A stretch of DNA of 34,249 nt from positions 1-34,249 of the forward strand of contig CAKMZM010000014.1 in the NCBI GenBank assembly GCA_929200365.1, read 5' to 3'. The notes under the pieces are model-generated. The model was not told where the DNA came from, did not search any database, and saw nothing but the letters and a program-made list of their open reading frames with translations. The stretch comes from an uncultured Flavobacteriaceae bacterium. GTDB taxonomy: Bacteria > Bacteroidota > Bacteroidia > Flavobacteriales > Flavobacteriaceae. Below, in pieces: positions 32,243 to 34,249 of the stretch. How positions within the stretch are numbered: position 1 is the first letter of the stretch; every line of letters starts with the position of its first letter. The position numbers and the translations under genes were made by a program.

Positions 32243-33097
32243 ATGAAACATGAAAAAAATATAAAAGCAAGTAGTGGTTATCTAATGTTAGGTTTACTTT
32301 TATTAATTATAATAGGGATGATTACTGGTTTGGTTGTAAGTAAAAATCCTTTGTTTGTAATTCTAATGGCAGCAATATTATTTATCATTAAAGGTTTTTT
32401 TATTGTAAACCCCAATAGTTCTAAAGTAATGGTGCTATTTGGAGCATATAAAGGAACAGTAAAGGATAATGGTTTCTTTTGGGCAAACCCTTTTTATGCT
32501 AGGCAAAGAATTTCTTTGAGAGCCAGAAACTTCTACAGCGAACGAGTAAAAGTGAATGATAAAATTGGTAATCCAATTTTGATTAATGTAATTTTGGTGT
32601 GGAAAGTAGCAGATACATATAAGGCAGCTTTTGATGTTGATCAGTACGAAGAGTTTGTAAGAGTACAAACAGATGCAGCCGTAAGAAAACTTGCAGGTTC
32701 TTATCCTTATGATAATTTTGCTGATGGGCAACAGGAGGTAACATTGCTATCTGGGATGGATGAAGTAAATGAAGCTTTAGAAAACGAAATAACAGAACGT
32801 TTAGCTATTGCTGGAATAGAAGTTCTGGAAGCCAGAATTGGATACCTGGCGTATGCACCAGAAATAGCAAGTTCGATGTTGAAAAGACAACAAGCAGTAG
32901 CTATAGTAGCAGCCCGTAAAAAAATAGTAGAAGGAGCTGTGGGTATGGTAGAAGATGCTTTAACCAAATTATCTGCAGATGATATTATTGATTTTGATGA
33001 TGATAAGAAAGCGTCTATGGTGAGTAATTTAATGGTTGTCTTGTGCGGTGATAAAGAGGCAACACCAGTAATTAATACCGGAACATTACATTCGTAA
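32243..33097 (+). CDS. SPFH-domain membrane protein
   Basis: A 284-residue SPFH (stomatin/prohibitin/flotillin) protein. Two hydrophobic segments (about 13-32 and 36-54) precede the SPFH domain: NSSKVMVLFGAYKGTVKDNGFFWANPF, then DKIGNPILINVILVWKVADTYKAAFDVDQYEEFVRVQTDAAVRKL. The C-terminal part has an alanine- and glutamate-rich helix (SMLKRQQAVAIVAARKKIVEG). Members organise membrane microdomains or regulate membrane proteases. It is followed after 3 bp by the small Arc-type gene. No NfeD-like partner is present. Confidence 0.9.
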   Translation: MKHEKNIKASSGYLMLGLLLLIIIGMITGLVVSKNPLFVILMAAILFIIKGFFIVNPNSSKVMVLFGAYKGTVKDNGFFWANPFYARQRISLRARNFYSERVKVNDKIGNPILINVILVWKVADTYKAAFDVDQYEEFVRVQTDAAVRKLAGSYPYDNFADGQQEVTLLSGMDEVNEALENEITERLAIAGIEVLEARIGYLAYAPEIASSMLKRQQAVAIVAARKKIVEGAVGMVEDALTKLSADDIIDFDDDKKASMVSNLMVVLCGDKEATPVINTGTLHS

Positions 33098-33100
33098 TTT

Positions 33101-33280
33101 ATGAGTAAGAAAAAATCATTTGTTCTTAGAATAGATCCAGAAACTTTTAAGCTCATTGAAAAATGGGCTGATGATGAATTTCGAAGTGTTAATGGACAAT
33201 TAGAATGGATGATTAATAAAAATCTTAAAGATGCTAAACGTTTGAAAACTAGAAATAAACCTAACGATTTAGAAGAATAG
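33101..33280 (+). CDS. Arc-type ribbon-helix-helix protein (59 aa)
   Basis: A 59-residue protein starting MSKKKSFVLRIDPETFKLIE, the Arc/MetJ ribbon-helix-helix pattern (beta strand FVLRID, then helix ETFKLIEKWADDEF and helix SVNGQLEWMINKNLKD). Proteins of this fold bind DNA as dimers or act as antitoxins. No toxin gene is adjacent; instead it follows the SPFH gene by 3 bp, so it is probably translated with it. SPFH and Arc genes are often neighbours in Bacteroidetes, as far as I recall. A role as regulator of the SPFH gene is inferred. Confidence 0.8.
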   Translation: MSKKKSFVLRIDPETFKLIEKWADDEFRSVNGQLEWMINKNLKDAKRLKTRNKPNDLEE

Positions 33281-33308
33281 CATCAAAATTTTAAATAATT
33301 AATAGTGT

Positions 33309-33340
33309 AAAAATGCTCCGGTGTATCAGGAGCATTTTTT
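33309..33340. terminator. Rho-independent terminator after the SPFH-Arc pair
   Basis: AAAAATGCTCC (33309-33319) pairs with GGAGCATTTTT (33329-33339) around a 9-nt loop. The A/T symmetry lets it work for the convergent DUF2306 gene as well. Confidence 0.88.
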
Positions 33341-33350
33341 ATAGTGATAT

Positions 33351-33977
33351 TCAAATAGAATTTACAACTAGCCTAGATTTGATTCTGCTTACGAGGTAAT
33401 ATGCAAAAATAAGATTCGGAACCCAGCAAAGCCATGCTACTATTTGATATGCAATGATAAAATCTCCAATAAGTATGATGAGTATCGGTAACCATATTCT
33501 AAGTGTTACTGCAGAAAAACATGCTGCATAACTGTAATACATCATTGTTTGATGTTGGGCTATCCGGGCAGTTTTGGCATACCAATACGCTTTAAAGGTA
33601 GTATATACCCAAAGTATTCCTAAGCATATGAATCCAAGAGATGCGATAATTCCTCCTGTAGCAAAGAAACCGATATAAATTCCTGAAATTCCACTCATTA
33701 AAACCGTAATCACATAGATTTTTCCAATACGTTTATGTAATTCTGATCGAGAATTTCTTATTTTTTTATTAAACTGAATCCAACCTATTAGTAGTGCAAC
33801 ACCTCCCAAAAAAATATGGCTATAAAAGGCAATATTCCAAGCTGTATCAATCAGTAATCCATCATCTTTTGAGGATAATAAACCAAACTTTCGATTCACA
33901 AAAAGATATACAAAAGGATAGAGACCAATTATAGTGCATAGTAGTGCAAAAACACTTTGAATAATTTTTTTCATCAT
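33351..33977 (-). CDS. DUF2306 membrane protein
   Basis: A 208-residue integral membrane protein with about six hydrophobic segments. The features NIAFYSHIFLGGVALLIGWIQF, ELHKRIGKIYVITVLMSG and the central HQTMMYYSYAACFSAVTLRIWLPIL match DUF2306. Conserved histidines (SHIF, LHKR, QHQTMM) are reminiscent of haem-binding membrane proteins, but function is unknown. Two ATGs abut at 33977 and 33974. It lies 7 bp after the LytTR gene on the same strand, which suggests joint expression. Confidence 0.85.
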   Translation of the reverse strand: MMKKIIQSVFALLCTIIGLYPFVYLFVNRKFGLLSSKDDGLLIDTAWNIAFYSHIFLGGVALLIGWIQFNKKIRNSRSELHKRIGKIYVITVLMSGISGIYIGFFATGGIIASLGFICLGILWVYTTFKAYWYAKTARIAQHQTMMYYSYAACFSAVTLRIWLPILIILIGDFIIAYQIVAWLCWVPNLIFAYYLVSRIKSRLVVNSI

Positions 33978-33984
33978 CAGAAAT

Positions 33985-34249
33985 CTAGAGATCTAACCAC
34001 TTTTTAAAATTAGAAGTCCTTTCTCGGGAAACAATAATCTGTTCATCGTCCACAGGTCTTAATTTCAATAATAATCGACTATTAAAATAACTATGAATCT
34101 CAATCACTGCTTTAACAGAAATCATAAATTTTCTATTAATTCTAAAAAAATGAACAGGGTCTAGGATTTCTTCAAGTTGGTCTATAGTGTATTCAATAGG
34201 ATATTGCTTTCCTGTGTGGGAGTGCAAAAAAATAATTCCTTCATGGGAT
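33985..34249 (-). CDS. LytTR-domain response regulator, C-terminal part
   Basis: Only the end of the gene is in the window; the frame is open to the right edge with no convincing start, reading SHEGIIFLHSHTGKQYPIEY then TIDQLEEIL. FFRINRKFMISVKAVIEIH and SRERTSNFKKWLDL are LytTR DNA-binding signatures. In Bacteroidetes this domain is usually fused to a receiver domain and paired with a LytS-type kinase upstream. The internal TTG at 34227 is not a start. The DUF2306 gene follows after 7 bp and may be its target or partner. Confidence 0.88.
   Translation of the reverse strand, partial: SHEGIIFLHSHTGKQYPIEYTIDQLEEILDPVHFFRINRKFMISVKAVIEIHSYFNSRLLLKLRPVDDEQIIVSRERTSNFKKWLDL

Noticed and set aside
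33101-33280. Toxin-antitoxin module
   Set aside because: The Arc-type protein has no adjacent toxin-like gene; its neighbour is an SPFH protein.

Overview
The window is AT-rich chromosomal DNA from a member of the Bacteroidetes, most likely a marine Flavobacteriaceae species (Aquimarina-like, by inference). The signs are a BshC-type bacillithiol gene, the rpmB-rpmG-DUF4295-ftsY-rimO block, TAnnTTTG promoter boxes, few Shine-Dalgarno sequences, and many families typical of this phylum. It is mostly ordinary core chromosome with small mobile or decayed insertions in the spacers. No rRNA, tRNA, CRISPR array, prophage or complete IS was seen.

Layout. 1-3845: a metal-uptake locus on the minus strand (permease start cut by the window edge, a four-helix-bundle gene lodged in the operon, ABC ATPase, metal-binding lipoprotein, outer-membrane beta-barrel) facing a divergent DtxR/MntR regulator across a 51-bp operator-like spacer. 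3929-7785: DnaQ-like exonuclease, FAH-family enzyme, Hpt protein, CinA and an esterase-like secreted protein. 7786-11858: rpmB, rpmG, DUF4295, ftsY and rimO, bracketed by two copies of a 162-bp MITE-like element, plus a 94-bp nested hairpin and a gene remnant. 12168-16649: a decayed small gene, a large secreted M14 peptidase and bshC. 16705-21002: a small lipoprotein, guaA and a five-LysM protein with a periplasmic-binding domain. 21430-25262: DUF922 zinc-protease-like protein, DUF3820 protein, SRPBCC protein, a pseudogene, lysA and a Lon-N protein. 25419-27847: sucC, a cupin and a secreted-protein gene split by a second 155-bp MITE-like element. 27991-30340: a two-gene unit of an unrecognised protein and a methyltransferase with a duplicated N-terminal region. 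30421 to the end: DUF1456, TerB-like protein, a structured spacer, Hsp20 with a doubled palindromic operator candidate, an SPFH-Arc gene pair, a DUF2306 membrane protein and the C-terminus of a LytTR regulator.

How it works together. The regulator at 3159 probably controls the facing metal transporter. The ribosomal-protein block is a conserved expression unit. guaA and the LysM protein are probably co-transcribed, as are the SPFH and Arc genes. The points most worth following are the two non-autonomous element families with apparent 3-bp target duplications (one restores an intact gene when removed in silico), the methyltransferase and unknown-protein pair, and the paired TGACA-N3-TGTCA sites before hsp20. 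No clearly new defence or biosynthetic system could be shown from sequence alone.
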